This document shows positions 4,883 to 7,480 of a stretch of DNA of 7,480 nucleotides, in pieces (position 1 is the first letter of the stretch; every line of letters starts with the position of its first letter). The DNA comes from an uncultured Ruminococcus sp. Lineage in GTDB: Bacteria; Bacillota; Clostridia; Oscillospirales; Acutalibacteraceae. The stretch lies in NCBI GenBank assembly GCA_902767175.1, contig CACXGH010000105.1, forward strand, positions 1-7,480, read 5' to 3'. The position numbers and the translations under genes were made by a program. Below the pieces are notes generated by a model. It saw only the letters and a program-made list of their open reading frames with translations. It was not told the DNA's origin and searched no databases.

Positions 4883-7318
4883 GTGAGTACAATCAAAAAA
4901 ATCAAGGTAAATGCAACGCGTACAATACGGAACGCTAAGGAAAGAAAAAACGAAAGACAAAAGCTCCGCATGATATCAGGCTCTCCGATTCTTATTATCC
5001 TGTATATCATAGGCATGACAGGAATGGCGCTGACTCTGCTTGAACTTATAGGCATTCCTCTGACTGCGTTCTATATAATCATTATGATAGTGATGTCCTT
5101 TGTAGTTACGGGGTTCTGGTATCTCTATACCCGTCACGGAAAAGCATTTATAATTACAACAGCCATTTTAACGGGAGTCTCCGCAATTATACTTATTCCT
5201 CAGGTATACCGTACAACGGTAATGATAAAATACATGATAAAGTGGAACATTCCCCTTGAGAATATGTCTGTTGATATGGTGCTTATTCTTGTGCTTGTCC
5301 TCATGGGAGTGTTTTTCCTGTTTTCACTCGAATTCGTCATGCGAAACCATTCCATTATGCTCATCGCAGGACTTGCACTGCTTATTCTTGTTCCCGTGTT
5401 CGGTCATACCATAAGCCTTATTAATATGCTTATGCTCATAGTATTTGAGGCAGGCTTCATCGTTGTGAATATGTCCGAAAAACACAGCGGCAAGAATGTC
5501 ATGACTATGGCTAAGCGTAAGAGCGTTAATATTCTCAGTACAGTACTTGCGCTTGTCCTTGTGCTTGCGGCGCTTATCCCTGCTTTTATCGTTGAGGGAG
5601 CATCGGAAGGCTCACTGTTCTATATGGCTTATGAGACCGATAATTTTATCAAGGATACTATCTCCCGTCTGACAGGCGATTCCCTCGGCAACGGATTTAA
5701 TGACGGTAACGTCAGCCGCGGAAACCTGTTTCAGTCAAGCAGTGAACAGCTCAGACTGACTCTGGACAGACTTCCGAACACAACGCTCTATCTCAAGGGA
5801 TACACAGGCAGAGATTACAGCGACAGCAATTGGAGCAGCGCATTCAACTATATCCGCTACCCGAGCGGAAGCATAAGCTACGGAGAATTGGCAGCGGACG
5901 GTCTTGTTAATCAGACTATCAACCAATACACCGATGAAATACCCTATTCCTTCTATTATCTCAGCACAGGCACATCAGACCCTGTAAGTGAGATGTACTA
6001 TATGCTGTCACCCGACAGCACACTTAACGATGATTATTTCAAAACTGTCAGCTACGGAGATACGACTTATCTTCAGGTTGACCCGATACATGAATCGGAA
6101 GGTTATGTTTTAAACGAAACCGCATACAGACTTGATATAAATCCCCTCAACCGCAGCACCTCAGAGCGTGTATTCATTCCCTATTATGCTAAGGACAGCC
6201 AGCTCAGGGCTACTTCCGGCAGAACAGACAACAGCTATACCAACTATTTTCTCACCGAAAACAACGCCGGTGCGTCTGACAATCTCAGCGGAGAGTCTGT
6301 ATTCCGTTCATATCTGAACAGATATCTCAACGTAATAAATACGGCATATACTTCCTATCCAGCCAATACCTTTGCCCGTCTGCTGCAGTACTGCCGTGAA
6401 ACACCTCTCGACAGACTTGAGGATATCACGACATATATACTCGTAACGCTGCAGAACAAGGCAAGCTACAGCACAACACCCGGAAATACCCCTTATAATA
6501 AAGATGTTGTGGATTATTTCCTGTTTGAGAACGGTCAGGGCTACTGTGTCCATTTTGCATCGGCTGCAGCGCTGATGTACAGAATGTACGGCATTCCCGC
6601 AAGATATGCAACGGGCTTTGTAGCAAGACCGACAGAATTCCGCCCGAGCGAAGACGGCAGCGGACAGTTTACCTGCACACTTACGGGAAAGTCAGCTCAC
6701 GCATGGGTAGAGATATTTCTTAATGACTACGGCTGGGTACCCGTTGAAGTTACGCCTACACTCGAAGGCACGATGCACGCAGAATATCCCGGATACACCG
6801 AAAGCACAATGCGTGCCTCAATGGCCCGTCACGGCTGGACATTCCGCGGAGAGACCTATACAGAGGCATCAGACGGCGGATTATTCGGTATAGGCAGAAA
6901 TGCTTCATCAAATATGATAGCATTCACAACAGTACTTATCGGAATTGCTGCTGCAGGTGTTATTCTGTTTTTCTTAATAAGACGCCGGATAATACTGAAA
7001 AATCTGTCCAGAATGAGCTGCCGCAGACTGTTTGACAGAATAATAAGGACACTGCACAGGTCGAGGCTTATGAAGGATTATAACGGCTCGGAGACTGAGT
7101 TTGCAGAAGTACTGAGCAGCACCCTTGAATGCATTGATATCGCAGCAGCGGCACATCTTATCAATATCATGCTTGAAGTTAACTATTCTGACCGCAAGGT
7201 AACTAAGGCAGACCGTGACTTTATTGAGCAGATATCACGCAGCATATCGAAGGAACTGTACTCGGGCACACACCCGATAAAAAAGCCTGTATTCAAGTTT
7301 GTATACGTTTATGTATGA
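4883..7318 (+). CDS. Multi-pass membrane transglutaminase-like protein (TgpA-type)
   Basis: An 811-aa protein. A basic cytoplasmic N-terminus (residues 1-32) is followed by about seven membrane segments near 35-55, 60-82, 88-106, 131-150, 155-175, 178-195 and 213-235. A large, probably extracellular region (about 240-677) follows, then a last membrane helix at 678-698 and a charged cytoplasmic tail to 811. The transglutaminase core (about 495-630) has Cys555 in GQGYCVHF, His606 in SAHAW and Glu622 in WVPVEVTP, where the third triad residue is expected and Asp is common. This matches the TgpA-type architecture encoded with MoxR and DUF58 genes. It probably cleaves or crosslinks amide bonds at the cell surface, but the substrate is unknown. 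Start is GTG, 5 nt after the DUF58 stop; AAGG is only 3 nt upstream, so coupling is likely. No ATG, GTG or TTG lies between this GTG and the preceding in-frame stop. Confidence 0.9.
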   Translation: MSTIKKIKVNATRTIRNAKERKNERQKLRMISGSPILIILYIIGMTGMALTLLELIGIPLTAFYIIIMIVMSFVVTGFWYLYTRHGKAFIITTAILTGVSAIILIPQVYRTTVMIKYMIKWNIPLENMSVDMVLILVLVLMGVFFLFSLEFVMRNHSIMLIAGLALLILVPVFGHTISLINMLMLIVFEAGFIVVNMSEKHSGKNVMTMAKRKSVNILSTVLALVLVLAALIPAFIVEGASEGSLFYMAYETDNFIKDTISRLTGDSLGNGFNDGNVSRGNLFQSSSEQLRLTLDRLPNTTLYLKGYTGRDYSDSNWSSAFNYIRYPSGSISYGELAADGLVNQTINQYTDEIPYSFYYLSTGTSDPVSEMYYMLSPDSTLNDDYFKTVSYGDTTYLQVDPIHESEGYVLNETAYRLDINPLNRSTSERVFIPYYAKDSQLRATSGRTDNSYTNYFLTENNAGASDNLSGESVFRSYLNRYLNVINTAYTSYPANTFARLLQYCRETPLDRLEDITTYILVTLQNKASYSTTPGNTPYNKDVVDYFLFENGQGYCVHFASAAALMYRMYGIPARYATGFVARPTEFRPSEDGSGQFTCTLTGKSAHAWVEIFLNDYGWVPVEVTPTLEGTMHAEYPGYTESTMRASMARHGWTFRGETYTEASDGGLFGIGRNASSNMIAFTTVLIGIAAAGVILFFLIRRRIILKNLSRMSCRRLFDRIIRTLHRSRLMKDYNGSETEFAEVLSSTLECIDIAAAAHLINIMLEVNYSDRKVTKADRDFIEQISRSISKELYSGTHPIKKPVFKFVYVYV

Positions 7319-7333
7319 TTAACCAAAACAAAG

Positions 7334-7377
7334 AGAGCATATTTGCCATATCCGTAAACGGACGGCAAATATGCTCT
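7334..7377. terminator. Long hairpin terminator, probably bidirectional
   Basis: AGAGCATATTTGCC (7334-7347) pairs perfectly with GGCAAATATGCTCT (7364-7377), a 14-bp stem. A second small stem TCCG 7351-7354 / CGGA 7359-7362 sits inside. On the plus strand TTTATTATTGCTTTT follows, ending the MoxR operon 16 nt after its last stop. On the minus strand the stem is followed by CTTTGTTTTGG, so it can also end the leftward frame entering from the right edge. Confidence 0.85.
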
Positions 7378-7404
7378 TTATTATTGCTTTTATTAATACT
7401 AATA

Positions 7405-7480
7405 TCAAATAGACCTGACGACAAGCTTTGGCGTTAAATTCCGCATAACTTCGTTGTCAATCCTCGGAATACACAAAGTA
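7405..7480 (-). CDS. C-terminal end of an unidentified leftward gene (partial)
   Basis: The minus strand carries an open frame from the right edge to a TGA at 7407-7405. It covers 24 codons and ends NLTPKLVVRSI. The peptide has natural-looking composition, and the frame stops about 28 nt before a hairpin that works as a terminator in its direction. That is the arrangement expected for a convergent gene. It is too short to assign a family, and a chance open frame is not excluded. Confidence 0.5.
   Translation of the reverse strand, partial: TLCIPRIDNEVMRNLTPKLVVRSI

Overview
The window looks like chromosomal DNA of a gut-type Clostridia, most likely Ruminococcus/Oscillospiraceae-like. This is inferred from moderate G+C with A+T-rich intergenic regions, strong GGAGG-type ribosome sites, near-consensus sigma-A promoters and the style of the proteins. 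The species cannot be fixed from the sequence.

Layout. Positions 1-127 are the right-hand part of a structured, multi-hairpin repeat that returns at about 2636-2815 (6 mismatches over 127 aligned bases), with a degenerate 49-nt remnant at 268-316. Positions 128-734 hold no convincing gene, but contain a leftward rho-independent terminator (497-540). A 62-codon membrane-protein gene reads leftward (923 to 735). It appears to start at ATT, behind a strong ribosome site and a promoter with both hexamers at consensus. A P-loop kinase-like gene (1692 to 1099) is also leftward. After a divergent, A+T-rich intergenic region comes a rightward ybaK/ebsC-type Cys-tRNA(Pro) deacylase gene (2089-2568).

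The right half is a compact three-gene operon: MoxR-family AAA+ ATPase (2839-3792), DUF58 membrane protein (3789-4877, ATGA overlap) and an 811-aa multi-pass membrane transglutaminase-like protein (4883-7318, GTG start). It ends in a long hairpin terminator (7334-7377) that can probably serve both strands, because a leftward reading frame entering from the right edge ends at 7405. MoxR-DUF58-transglutaminase is a recurring bacterial gene trio. The natural model is an ATPase acting with a DUF58 partner on a membrane-anchored enzyme that faces outward; its substrate is unknown.

The least explained items are the hairpin repeat, whose right end lies only 25 bp before the moxR-family start codon, and the ATT-start small membrane protein. 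Nothing here amounts to a clearly new defence or mobile system.
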